Shown here piece by piece: positions 56,596-64,000 of a stretch of 64,000 bases of DNA. Location: positions 1-64,000 of the forward strand of contig CADCFQ010000002.1 in assembly GCA_902800795.1 (NCBI GenBank), in the 5' to 3' direction. The stretch is from an uncultured Ruminococcus sp. Lineage in GTDB: Bacteria > Bacillota > Clostridia > Oscillospirales > Ruminococcaceae. Made by a program: the position numbers and the translations under genes. Positions within the stretch are counted from its first letter, which is position 1, and every line of letters begins with the position of its first letter. The notes beneath the pieces are model-generated. The model was given only the letters and a program-made list of their open reading frames with translations. It did no database searches and was not told the DNA's origin.

Positions 56596-59466
56596 ATGGA
56601 AAAATGGAGGACCGTCATTGGTCTGGAGATTCATGCCGAGCTTCTTACCAAGACCAAGATATTCTGTAACTGCTCGGCCGAGTTCGGCGGAGCGCCCAAC
56701 TCCAGGTGCTGCCCTGTTTGTACAGGTATGCCCGGAACGCTGCCTGTCATAAACCAGACAGCTGTTGAGTATGCCGTTAAGGCCGGCTTTGCGCTGGGAT
56801 GCTCTATAAACAAGTTCTCGGTGTTTGACAGAAAGAACTATTTCTATCCCGACCTTCCGAAGGCTTATCAGATCTCGCAGCTCTACTATCCTATCATAGG
56901 CGCCGGAGCTGTCGAGATAGAGGTAGGCGGAAAGAAAAAGAAGATAAGGATAAACCACATACACCTTGAAGAGGACGCAGGAAAGCTCGTCCATGATGAT
57001 TTCAACGGCGTGTCCCTGGCGGACTATAACCGCTGCGGCATACCGCTTATCGAGATCGTTTCCGAGCCTGATATAGCTTCGGCAGAAGAGGCTATGGCTT
57101 ATGTGGAGCAGATAGCTCTGCTGCTCAAATATGCAGGAGTGTGCGACTGTAAGATGGAGCAGGGCTCACTCAGATGCGACGTCAATATCTCGCTGATGAA
57201 GCCCGACGCTACCGAGTTCGGAACCAGAGCCGAGATAAAGAATATAAACTCTGTAAAGAGCGTGGGCAGGGCTATAAAGTATGAGCAGAAGAGACAGGCT
57301 CTGCTGCTTGAGGCCGGCAAAAAGGTCGTTCAGGAAACAAGGCGTTATAACGCTAACCGTGACAAGACCACTTCCATGCGTACAAAGGAGAACGCTAACG
57401 ACTACCGTTACTTCCCCGAGCCCGATATTTTACAGGTAAACCTTACTGACCAGCAGATCGAGGAGATACACGCAAAGCTCCCCGAGATGCCTGCTGACAG
57501 AAAAGCAAGGTATATGTCAAACGGCATTTCCGAAGTGGATGCCGATATCCTGATACAGTCGAAGCAGATCTCCGACTTCTTCGATGAGGCCTGCACATAT
57601 TATAACAAGCCAAAGAGCGTGGCTGTGTTCATGCTGGGCGAGTTTATGAGACGTGTAAACCTTGGCGAGATAGATATCGACAACATCAGCTTCCCTGCCG
57701 AGGACCTGGCAAAGCTGGTGGAGATGGCCGACAGCGAGACCGTTTCCAAGAACGACGCAAAGGCAGTGTTCAGAGTTATGGCCGAGCAGGGCGGAAAGCC
57801 TATGGACATAGCCAAGGAAAAGGGTATGCTGATAACCGTTGACGAGAGCAAGGTCGAGGCAGAGATAGACCGCATCATCAGCGAGAACAAGGCACAGGCA
57901 GAACAGTATGCCGCAGGAGAAAAAAAGGTGTTCGGCTTTATCATGGGTCAGTGTACAAAGGCGCTCAAGGGTATGGCTACACCTAAGATAATAAAGGAAA
58001 AGCTGGAAGCAAAGCTGGATGAATTCGCAGCAGGCATCTCGGATGCAGCAAAGAAGGTCGAGCAGCTCCATGAGGCTGTTATCGGCACCGACAAGCTGAC
58101 AAAGTATCAGCCAAAGGACAAGTTCGTTCCCAGGGCTGAGGGCGACCTCGTTATGGTGTCCACAGACAAGCTCAAGCAGGAGTTCACCCTTGAAAACGCA
58201 AAGGCTGCTCTCGGAAAAGAGATAAGCTTTGAGGGCTGTGTACACAGGATAAGGAATATGGGAAGCATCGCTTTCGTAAATGTCAGAACAGCAAGATATG
58301 TGTTCCAGACAGTTTATTCCGCAGACAAGTGTGCCGACAGCATCGAGGGCCTCAGAGAGGGCTACTTCGTTTATGTGACAGGTATCGTCAAGGAGAACGA
58401 GCGTGAGGCAACAGGCCTTGAGATCGAGCTCTCCGGAATAAAGCTCATCTCCACAAATGCTGCCGACCTGCCGCTGAAGATCTCCCAGGGCAAGCTTGGC
58501 TGTACCATTGAGGTAAACCTTGACAACAGAGCCGTGTCCCTGAGGAACCCCTATGAGAGAGCTATATTCAAGCTCCAGGAGGGTCTTGTACACGGTATGC
58601 ACAAGTTCATGCAGGAGCAGAACTTCACAGAGATACACTCACCTAAGATAGTTGCACAGGGTGCTGAGGGCGGCGCTAATATCTTTGCGCTGGACTATTT
58701 CGGAAAGAACGCTTTCCTCAATCAGTCTCCCCAGTTCTATAAGCAGACCGCTGTGGCATTCTTTGACAGGGTGTATGAGATAGCTCCAGTTTACAGAGCC
58801 GAGAAGCACGCAACCTCACGTCATATAAACGAGTATATCGGTCTTGATTTCGAGATGGGATACATCGACAGTATGTATGACGTTATGGCTATGGAAACAG
58901 CGATGCTCAAGAGCATTTTTGCTTATATCAAGGAAAACTATAAAAACGAGATAGAGATACTCAAGGCGGAGATACCCGAGATAACCGAGATCCCCTCTAT
59001 CAAGTTTGCCGATGCTCTCAAGCTCCTCAGAGGCGGAGAGACCGGCGGCAAGAAGTTTGACCTTGACCCCGAGGACGAGGTGAACCTCTGCAAGTATGCC
59101 AAGGAGAAATATGGCTCCGACTTTATCTTTGTCACCCACTTCCCGTCCTCAAAGCCTCCGTTCTATGCTATGAACTCGAGAGAGGACCCAAGAGAGGCAT
59201 ACAAGTTCGACCTGCTGTTCAGAGGACTTGAGATAACCTCCGGCGGCCAGAGAATACACGACTATGACGAGCAGGTAGCCAAGATGAAGGCACAGGGACT
59301 TGACCCTGCTGACTTTGCAAGCTATCTCGAGGCACATAAATACGGTCTGCCTCCTCACGGCGGCCTGGGTATCGGTCTTGAAAGGCTGCTGATGAAGCTG
59401 CTTGGCAAGAACAATATCCGTGAGACCTCTATGTTCCCGAGAGATATAAACAGACTGCTTCCGTAA
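56596..59466 (+). CDS. gatB-aspS: GatB fused to archaeal-type aspartyl-tRNA synthetase
   Basis: 956 residues in one uninterrupted frame, with AAGGAGG eight bases before the ATG. Residues 1-~480 are a full GatB: VIGLEIHAELLT, CPVCTGMPG, NRCGIPLIEIVSEPD and the tail FGFIMGQCTKALKGMATP. A helical linker (~480-525) leads to a complete aspartyl-tRNA synthetase of archaeal/AspRS2 type (~525-956). This has an anticodon-binding OB domain, motif 2 with R734 (VYRAEKHATSRHINEY) and motif 3 (GLGIGLERLLMKLL). H550 in GCVHRIRNMG stands where discriminating archaeal AspRS have tryptophan, which from memory of published work marks a non-discriminating enzyme that also charges tRNA-Asn. Normal GatB is ~475 residues. 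Confidence 0.93.
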   Translation: MEKWRTVIGLEIHAELLTKTKIFCNCSAEFGGAPNSRCCPVCTGMPGTLPVINQTAVEYAVKAGFALGCSINKFSVFDRKNYFYPDLPKAYQISQLYYPIIGAGAVEIEVGGKKKKIRINHIHLEEDAGKLVHDDFNGVSLADYNRCGIPLIEIVSEPDIASAEEAMAYVEQIALLLKYAGVCDCKMEQGSLRCDVNISLMKPDATEFGTRAEIKNINSVKSVGRAIKYEQKRQALLLEAGKKVVQETRRYNANRDKTTSMRTKENANDYRYFPEPDILQVNLTDQQIEEIHAKLPEMPADRKARYMSNGISEVDADILIQSKQISDFFDEACTYYNKPKSVAVFMLGEFMRRVNLGEIDIDNISFPAEDLAKLVEMADSETVSKNDAKAVFRVMAEQGGKPMDIAKEKGMLITVDESKVEAEIDRIISENKAQAEQYAAGEKKVFGFIMGQCTKALKGMATPKIIKEKLEAKLDEFAAGISDAAKKVEQLHEAVIGTDKLTKYQPKDKFVPRAEGDLVMVSTDKLKQEFTLENAKAALGKEISFEGCVHRIRNMGSIAFVNVRTARYVFQTVYSADKCADSIEGLREGYFVYVTGIVKENEREATGLEIELSGIKLISTNAADLPLKISQGKLGCTIEVNLDNRAVSLRNPYERAIFKLQEGLVHGMHKFMQEQNFTEIHSPKIVAQGAEGGANIFALDYFGKNAFLNQSPQFYKQTAVAFFDRVYEIAPVYRAEKHATSRHINEYIGLDFEMGYIDSMYDVMAMETAMLKSIFAYIKENYKNEIEILKAEIPEITEIPSIKFADALKLLRGGETGGKKFDLDPEDEVNLCKYAKEKYGSDFIFVTHFPSSKPPFYAMNSREDPREAYKFDLLFRGLEITSGGQRIHDYDEQVAKMKAQGLDPADFASYLEAHKYGLPPHGGLGIGLERLLMKLLGKNNIRETSMFPRDINRLLP

Positions 59467-59474
59467 AAAAACAA

Positions 59475-59505
59475 AATGACCGAGGGATATTCTTCCTCGG
59501 TCATT
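59475..59505 (+). terminator. Hairpin after gatB-aspS
   Basis: AATGACCGAGG and CCTCGGTCATT form a perfect 11-bp stem with a 9-base loop. ACTATAAGG follows instead of a T-run, so it is a weak terminator or an mRNA stabiliser ahead of the Dabb gene. Confidence 0.5.
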
Positions 59506-59524
59506 ACTATAAGGAGAGATAACT

Positions 59525-59827
59525 ATGGTAAGACACGTTATTATGTGGCAGATGAAGGACGGGCTTTCACAGGCTGAGAGCGACGCCGTCAAAAGCGAGA
59601 TCAAACAGAAGCTCGAAGCGCTCGTCGGCGTTATCGACGGGCTCAAAGAGGTGAAGGTCATCACCGACGTTATGGACACCTCAAACGCCGACCTTATGCT
59701 GGACTGCCTGCTTGAAGACGAAAAGGCGCTAAGGGACTATGCCGTTCATCCGGCTCACGTCGCTGTCAAGGACGGGCTGATAATGCCGAACGTAAAGTCA
59801 AGAGTGTGTATCGACTACATTATATAA
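59525..59827 (+). CDS. Dabb (stress-responsive A/B barrel) domain protein
   Basis: 100 residues, one Dabb module. VRHVIMWQMKDGLS at the start, the middle GLKEVKVITDV and the closing YAVHPAHVAVKDGL fit the ferredoxin-like dimeric barrel. Members are linked to stress or to small-molecule cyclases; the function here is unknown. AAGGAGAG precedes the ATG. It may be read through from gatCAB. Confidence 0.85.
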   Translation: MVRHVIMWQMKDGLSQAESDAVKSEIKQKLEALVGVIDGLKEVKVITDVMDTSNADLMLDCLLEDEKALRDYAVHPAHVAVKDGLIMPNVKSRVCIDYII

Positions 59828-59843
59828 TAACGCTGTAAAGCAC

Positions 59844-59882
59844 AGCACCGGCCTTCCTCTTTGGAAAAGCCGGTGCTTTTTT
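59844..59882 (+). terminator. Terminator after the Dabb gene
   Basis: AGCACCGGC (59844-59852) pairs with GCCGGTGCT (59869-59877), with TTCC/GGAA pairing inside the loop, followed by TTTTTT. Confidence 0.87.
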
Positions 59883-59884
59883 CA

Positions 59885-61381
59885 TCAGTAATAGTATTCT
59901 TCCTCGGGATAGTACCCGTCATCACTGTACATATCCTCTTCGCCGGAGGGCTTCATGCCTGCGTCGATAAGCTCCTGATAAAGGGTATCCGAGTCGCAGT
60001 CAAAGCAGATGGTCTGGTCAAACACCATATCCCAGTAATACTTATCATCGGGGCTGGAGATATGAGAGTTTTTGTTTGACTTTCTTTCATCTACCAAAAG
60101 GTTTGCATAGCTCTTTGAGTAATAGCGTCTCCAGCCGGTGTCGCTGTTTGAAACGAAATGGCTGTGGAGCAGGTCTGCTATATCACAGGCCTTTTCTCCG
60201 TCAACGTCCTCAAGATAAAGCGTCCTGTGCTCTACTCGCTGTCCATACCAGTTATCGCTCTCGGTATAATCATAAAGCTCGACCTCGACACTGCAATGCT
60301 TCAGGCTGCTTTCAGGCGTAGAAAAGACAAGTCCGAAGCCGCCTGTCTTGTAATTCACAAGGTTCACGATAAGGATGATACCTATCATCACCGCATATTC
60401 CAGCACTCTGACCGCAAACACGGTCTTCAAGGACTTTCCTCTTGCAAGGATGATGTGTACCACCATAAACACCACAAGGGATGCTCCTATGGCAACTACA
60501 CGGTTAAGCTGGTCAAGGTATCCAAACATCACGAACACAGCCAGTATCGACAGCACCTCAAGGAAGAGCTTGAATGCGATAGGATTGCCGACTGTCTCGG
60601 CGGTCCTCTTCTTGTAAAGCCTGCTGCAAAGGTAAATAACGCCAATTGATATGAAAATGTTCACTATCAGCACAGGCCACGCCGAGAAGGTGTTGTCGTG
60701 TCCGGCTATAAAGGAGAACACCTTCGTGTCATCGACAGCCAGGACCGAGGTATACGTCCACAGGCAGAAAAAGAACGGCATAGAATCAAACATCACATCA
60801 AAGCCTGCTGCATAGGTTATGTTCTGATAGACCAGTATCGGGAACACCGAAAAGGCTGTCAGCGCTATCAGCGTCATATAGATGACCTCGGCAAGAGTGC
60901 CGAAGCACATCTGGCAAAGGATCGTTACCGCAACGGTGAAAAGCAGCGCCGTGACACCCACAAGGTAGCCAAGCCATACGACCTTAATGTCATCCGCAAG
61001 GTCCTCGCTGAACCTGGCGCACATAAGCCCCAGCTCAGCCGCAGCCACCACAAGGGTGGGTATGATGTGATAGTAGCAAAGAGCCAGTATCTTTGACCAG
61101 AACCTCTCGGAAGCCGTCATAGGCAGAGAGTGCATAACGTCGCAGACACGCTTGTCGGTCATGTCCCTGAAAAGCAGGGCAACAGCCGGGATAACGGTCA
61201 CCAGCGGCAGGGTGATAAAAAACAGTCCCACAACAGCTATCTCGTTTTCCATAGCCACGCCCACAACAGCAAAGAACAAGGAAGCCGCAATAACTATGCT
61301 GTTTATGATAAACAGCTTTTTGAGCCTCTGCATCTCGCCTCCGGCAAGCGAGTGGATCTTACGCAAGTTCGTCAGTAGCAT
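59885..61381 (-). CDS. ABC-2 type transporter permease (YtrC/D-like)
   Basis: 498 residues. About ten membrane helices lie in the first ~345 residues (MRDMTDKRVCDVMHSLPMTASERFWSK is the family's loop, core SLPMTASERFWSK). A ~150-residue extracytoplasmic domain follows, rich in Tyr, Asp and Ser, and ends in an acidic DDGYYPEEEYYY. It overlaps the ATPase gene by 23 bases and is last in the GntR-ATPase-permease operon. Relatives respond to cell-wall antibiotics or export unknown substrates. Confidence 0.83.
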   Translation of the reverse strand: MLLTNLRKIHSLAGGEMQRLKKLFIINSIVIAASLFFAVVGVAMENEIAVVGLFFITLPLVTVIPAVALLFRDMTDKRVCDVMHSLPMTASERFWSKILALCYYHIIPTLVVAAAELGLMCARFSEDLADDIKVVWLGYLVGVTALLFTVAVTILCQMCFGTLAEVIYMTLIALTAFSVFPILVYQNITYAAGFDVMFDSMPFFFCLWTYTSVLAVDDTKVFSFIAGHDNTFSAWPVLIVNIFISIGVIYLCSRLYKKRTAETVGNPIAFKLFLEVLSILAVFVMFGYLDQLNRVVAIGASLVVFMVVHIILARGKSLKTVFAVRVLEYAVMIGIILIVNLVNYKTGGFGLVFSTPESSLKHCSVEVELYDYTESDNWYGQRVEHRTLYLEDVDGEKACDIADLLHSHFVSNSDTGWRRYYSKSYANLLVDERKSNKNSHISSPDDKYYWDMVFDQTICFDCDSDTLYQELIDAGMKPSGEEDMYSDDGYYPEEEYYY

Positions 61382-62279
61382 ATCCTCTCGCCTCCATTTC
61401 GTAAATAAATATCTCCTCCAGTGTGAGTCCTATCGCCTCGCAGACCTCGCAGCCAAGCTTAGGCAGCTGTTCTCTGAGAGTATTGTCGTCTGCTCTTATA
61501 ACAGCCTGAGCAACACTTCCCACAAGCTCATATTTCACAACGCCCAGCCCCAGAGCTTCAAGCTCCTCGGGGGTAACAGGCCTTGAGCTTCTTACCAGCT
61601 GTACCTTGCCAAAGCCGCTTCTTATATCGTCCACATCGTTTGCAAAGATCAGCCTGCCCTTGTGGATGAGCATAGCCTTGTCGCATATCTCGCTTATCTC
61701 GGCAATATTGTGTGATGACACGATAAGCGTGGCTTCCCTGTCAAGTATCTCGTCGGTGATGATGTTTTTTACATACTTTCTCATAGCCGGGTCCAGCCCG
61801 TCAAAGGCCTCGTCCAGCATAAGATACTTAGTCCTGCACGACAGCCCGATGAGCACCATAGCCTGTCTTTTCATACCCTTTGAAAACTCGCTGAGCCTTT
61901 TGTCTCTCGGCAGGTGGAGCTTCTCGAGTATCCTCTCGAACACGGTATCCGAAAAATCGGGATAGTATACCTTATAATAGTTCTTCAGCCCGTCCAGCGT
62001 ATAGGATGTATACTGTACTGTCTCGTCGTTTACAAAGAAGATGTTCTTCTTTGCCTCGGGGTTGTCAAACACATCCAGGCCGTCTATCCTGATCGAGCCC
62101 TCTCTTACGGGATAGATGCCCGTCATCATTCTCATAAGAGTGGACTTTCCTGCTCCGTTGGAGCCGAGAAAGCCGTAAGCCGAACCGTCGGGGATCTCTA
62201 TCGTTATCCCGTCAAGCGCCTTGAACTCTGCACCTGTTTTCGCTTTGAAAGTCATAGACACATTCTCTATCTGTATCAT
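61359..62279 (-). CDS. ABC transporter ATPase (YtrB-like)
   Basis: 306 residues. Walker A GSNGAGKSTLMRMM (near residue 39), signature FSKGMKRQAMVLIGL, Walker B YLMLDEAFDGLDP and H-loop VSSHNI are present. A C-terminal ~80-residue extension follows, as in the YtrB/BcrA class. It overlaps the GntR gene by four bases and the permease by 23. Confidence 0.9.
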   Translation of the reverse strand: MIQIENVSMTFKAKTGAEFKALDGITIEIPDGSAYGFLGSNGAGKSTLMRMMTGIYPVREGSIRIDGLDVFDNPEAKKNIFFVNDETVQYTSYTLDGLKNYYKVYYPDFSDTVFERILEKLHLPRDKRLSEFSKGMKRQAMVLIGLSCRTKYLMLDEAFDGLDPAMRKYVKNIITDEILDREATLIVSSHNIAEISEICDKAMLIHKGRLIFANDVDDIRSGFGKVQLVRSSRPVTPEELEALGLGVVKYELVGSVAQAVIRADDNTLREQLPKLGCEVCEAIGLTLEEIFIYEMEARGYATDELA

Positions 62280-62647
62280 TTTGTCACCTTCCCCCTCTCA
62301 GCGTCCTGTTCGTCAATAATAGCTTTCAGCCTGTCCGCATCGAGTCCTGAAGCCAGAAGTCTTTTTGTCAGCTCCCTGAACTCCAGCGTCTGTCTTTCAT
62401 CCACATCGTCCTTATGCTTAGCCACAAAGCATCCCCTTCCTGCTACGGAATAGATTATCCCGTCACGCTCAAGTATCGCATACGCCTTTGCCACAGTGTT
62501 AGGATTGAGACCAAGATCCTTTGCCAGTGCTCTCGCCGCCGGTATCCGGTCTCCCTCCTTATACGTGCCAAGGGAGATCTCACGGCAGATGCTCTGGCAG
62601 ATCTGCTCATAAATCGGCGTGCGGCCCATTACATCTATCGTTATCAT
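62276..62647 (-). CDS. YtrA-type GntR repressor
   Basis: 123 residues from ATG 62647; a GTG at 62671 would place the AAAGGA sequence inside the coding region. The N-terminal winged helix (to ~75) shows PIYEQICQSICREISLG, IPAARALAKDLGLNPNTVAKAYAILERDGII in parts (core NPNTVAKAYAILE), and GRGCFVA. The C-terminal helical part is short, typical of the YtrA subfamily. It should repress its own ABC operon through the operator at 62940-62964. First gene in the operon. Confidence 0.9.
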   Translation of the reverse strand: MITIDVMGRTPIYEQICQSICREISLGTYKEGDRIPAARALAKDLGLNPNTVAKAYAILERDGIIYSVAGRGCFVAKHKDDVDERQTLEFRELTKRLLASGLDADRLKAIIDEQDAERGKVTK

Positions 62648-62674
62648 TATCCCACAGTCACTTCCTTTCACCCG

Positions 62675-62829
62675 TTTTGCTGTCTCTTTCCTTTTTTGTT
62701 GTTTTCTTTTTTGTGTGATTTCCGCCTGCGGCGGAGATCACACAGGCTTGCTGCTGTCTCTTTCCTTTTTCGTTCGCTTCTTTCGTGCAGTTTCCGCCCC
62801 GGGCGGAAAAACACAGGCTTGCTGCTGTC
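62675..62829. repeat. Tandem imperfect repeats with hairpins in the GntR leader
   Basis: ACACAGGCTTGCTGCTGTC occurs at 62740-62758 and 62811-62829, and its 3' part (TGCTGTCTCTTTCC) at 62678-62691, a period of about 71-74 bases. Each unit combines a pyrimidine run with a GC-rich palindrome: GTGTGATTTCCGCC/GGCGGAGATCACAC (62713-62743, one mismatch) and TTTCCGCCCCGGGCGGAAA (62791-62809). On the minus strand this lies in the mRNA leader of the GntR operon. Confidence 0.7.
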
Positions 62830-62939
62830 CCTTTTCTTTTGTTTTAACCTTAGCGGAAAGTAAGGTCGGCCGTTATCTGTTTTGTGGTCCTCGCCTTGCT
62901 TAACGTTGGGCTTGCAGTACACTTTTTCTTTGTGTATCA

Positions 62940-62964
62940 AGTGTACTATCTGTACTAGTACACT
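62940..62964. promoter_or_regulatory. YtrA-type operator AGTGTA-N13-TACACT
   Basis: AGTGTA (62940-62945), 13 bases, TACACT (62959-62964); the inner arms extend to CTA/TAG. This equals the inverted repeat reported for Bacillus subtilis YtrA, as I recall it. It lies immediately downstream of the -10 box, over the transcription start, where a repressor would block transcription. Confidence 0.85.
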
Positions 62965-62967
62965 TGC

Positions 62968-62996
62968 AGTATAGCACTGCCCGTTGATTTTGTCAA
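62968..62996 (-). promoter_or_regulatory. Promoter of the GntR-ABC operon
   Basis: On the minus strand TTGACA (62996-62991), 17 bases, TATACT (62973-62968). The start point falls near 62961, giving a leader of over 300 bases. Confidence 0.85.
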
Positions 62997-63044
62997 CGGG
63001 CAGGGATGATTTTCGTCATATCTTACAAATAATAATAGTTCTGT

Positions 63045-64000
63045 TTAGTCATCTTTACCAATGCGCTTTAGTATCTCCTCCGAGTCTATCCCGAACTGCG
63101 TGAGGATATGGCTCGCATACCCTGTCATCGCCGGGACGCCCTTTTCCACCTTATAAAGGCGCTTTCCGGTCGCTTCGTCCACAGTGACCACAAGGCTCTC
63201 GATGCGTGAGGCTATGCCCTCCTCGGCGTTTATCTCGTCTATCAGCTCCGCCAGGTCAACTATGTGGGTCGCAAGTATGCCTCTGACACCGATGATACAG
63301 AATATTTTCAGAAGCTCCTTCGACACCTCGATGCACTCGTTGGGCGTGGTGCTCTGGATAGACTCGTTCATAAGCAGCAGGCTCGATGGAGTTATAGTGT
63401 CGCTTATAGTCTTGAATTCCTTTATCTCTGTGGTGAACTTGCTGGCGTCTATGCCCACCTGCTCTTCCTTCGGGAAATGGGTGTACACAAAGTCCGCAAG
63501 AGATATCTCACAGCTTTCGCAGGGAACATAAAGCCCCGCCTGAGCCAGCACCTGACAGATGCCTATCGCCCTGACAAAGGTGGTCTTTCCACCGTTGTTG
63601 GCGCCCGTGAGGATGAACATCCGAGCACCTTCATCAAAGCTTATGTCGTTTGCCACAACTGTCTTTTTCTCCTTGACTTTCAGGTTCCAGAGCCTGCACT
63701 CCGAAAAATAGACCATATCAAAAAGCCCTGTCATAACGGCTTTCCTCTCGCCGGCAGGCAGTATCCTCGGCCTTGACATAGTAAGCCCCGAGCTTTTTGC
63801 CACCTCGATGAGCTGTACTGCTCCGAGATAGAATTCCAGCTGATAGTTAATCCCCAGCATATCACGGAAGCCTATCTTCTGATACTGTTTGAGCACATCG
63901 TCCATCTTATCAACATAGCGGTCGGTGAGATATGAAAGCTCCCTGAACAGGCTCTCGTCAACGGTGTTGACTATCCTGTCCTTGGTGACCTCGCTTGTCA
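63045..64000 (-). CDS. MutS-like ATPase, partial at the window edge
   Basis: The frame stays open to 64000, so the gene's 5' part lies outside the window; a methionine at 63905 is internal. About 318 residues are visible. It has Walker A GANNGGKTTFVRA, then a DASKFTTEIKEFKTI segment equal to MutS domain V, a Walker B LLLMNESIQST with N for the usual D, and ATHIVDLAE. These are marks of MutS-like ATPases outside the main mismatch-repair group. The exact role is unknown. Confidence 0.83.
   Translation of the reverse strand, partial: TSEVTKDRIVNTVDESLFRELSYLTDRYVDKMDDVLKQYQKIGFRDMLGINYQLEFYLGAVQLIEVAKSSGLTMSRPRILPAGERKAVMTGLFDMVYFSECRLWNLKVKEKKTVVANDISFDEGARMFILTGANNGGKTTFVRAIGICQVLAQAGLYVPCESCEISLADFVYTHFPKEEQVGIDASKFTTEIKEFKTISDTITPSSLLLMNESIQSTTPNECIEVSKELLKIFCIIGVRGILATHIVDLAELIDEINAEEGIASRIESLVVTVDEATGKRLYKVEKGVPAMTGYASHILTQFGIDSEEILKRIGKDD

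Noticed and set aside
59475..59505. Strong terminator that separates Dabb from gatCAB
   Set aside because: The stem is perfect but lacks a T-run; kept only as a weak element.
62675..62829. CRISPR array
   Set aside because: Only two to three imperfect copies at 71-74-base spacing, no constant spacer length and no cas genes.

Overview
The window reads as a chromosomal segment of a Gram-positive anaerobe of the class Clostridia, most like Ruminococcus and relatives (Oscillospiraceae). The grounds are: promoters close to the TTGACA-N17-TATAAT consensus, AAAGGAGG-type ribosome binding sites, indirect amidation of tRNA (GatCAB), a PstA/DarA c-di-AMP receptor beside holB, DUF896 and DUF1934 proteins, an LCP cell-wall ligase, a YtrA-type GntR operon, CotH-kinase and beta-helix surface proteins, and glycogen/maltodextrin enzymes. 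I see no phage, transposase, CRISPR array, rRNA operon or replication origin. One tRNA (Thr, GGU) is present; it lacks an encoded CCA, and a cca gene lies in the window.

Layout. 0-3 kb: a secreted beta-helix protein behind a consensus promoter, then tRNA-Thr. 3-10 kb (minus): a GGDEF/EAL phosphodiesterase and a two-gene acyl-CoA dehydratase activase/dehydratase-like operon. 10-12.7 kb (plus): a beta-CASP metallo-hydrolase and a uridine-kinase-like protein. 12.7-22.2 kb (minus): a long co-directional run from a polysaccharide-export ABC pair through GH36 alpha-galactosidase, cca and vanZ to malQ-glgP. 22.3-28.1 kb (minus): glycosyltransferase, PAP2, Bax-inhibitor, holB, pstA, a lysine/arginine-type decarboxylase and a sigma-like HTH protein. 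28.5-29.8 kb (plus): DUF896 and a WYL regulator. 29.8-34.6 kb (minus): bile-acid symporter family protein, radA and a CotH-type spore-coat kinase. 34.9-37.4 kb (plus): a LysA-like decarboxylase and a histidine-rich LCP protein. 37.5-40 kb (minus): ddl-murI-DUF1934. 40-48.3 kb (minus): lipoprotein, response regulator, histidine kinase, DUF1385, prmC, recA, recX, lipoprotein, probably one transcript. 48.5-53.8 kb (minus): citrate synthase, cation/proton antiporter, aquaporin, a small membrane protein and DUF6062. 53.9-59.8 kb (plus): an OGG1-type glycosylase, then gatC-gatA-gatB. 59.9-64 kb (minus): a YtrA-like regulator with an ABC transporter, and a MutS-like ATPase cut by the window edge.

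The most striking object is the last gene of the gatCAB operon. GatB is fused in frame to a complete archaeal-type aspartyl-tRNA synthetase (956 residues), apparently a covalent link between mischarging of tRNA-Asn and its amidation. Other noteworthy points are an exact YtrA-type operator (AGTGTA-N13-TACACT) followed by a long leader of hairpin-bearing repeats, a cluster of GTTGAAAAC motifs in a 516-bp gene-free gap, inverted repeats abutting the -35 box of two promoters, a His/Lys-rich cytoplasmic tail on the LCP protein, and a probable CTG start for the CotH protein. Most of the rest is ordinary housekeeping, cell-envelope and carbohydrate metabolism.
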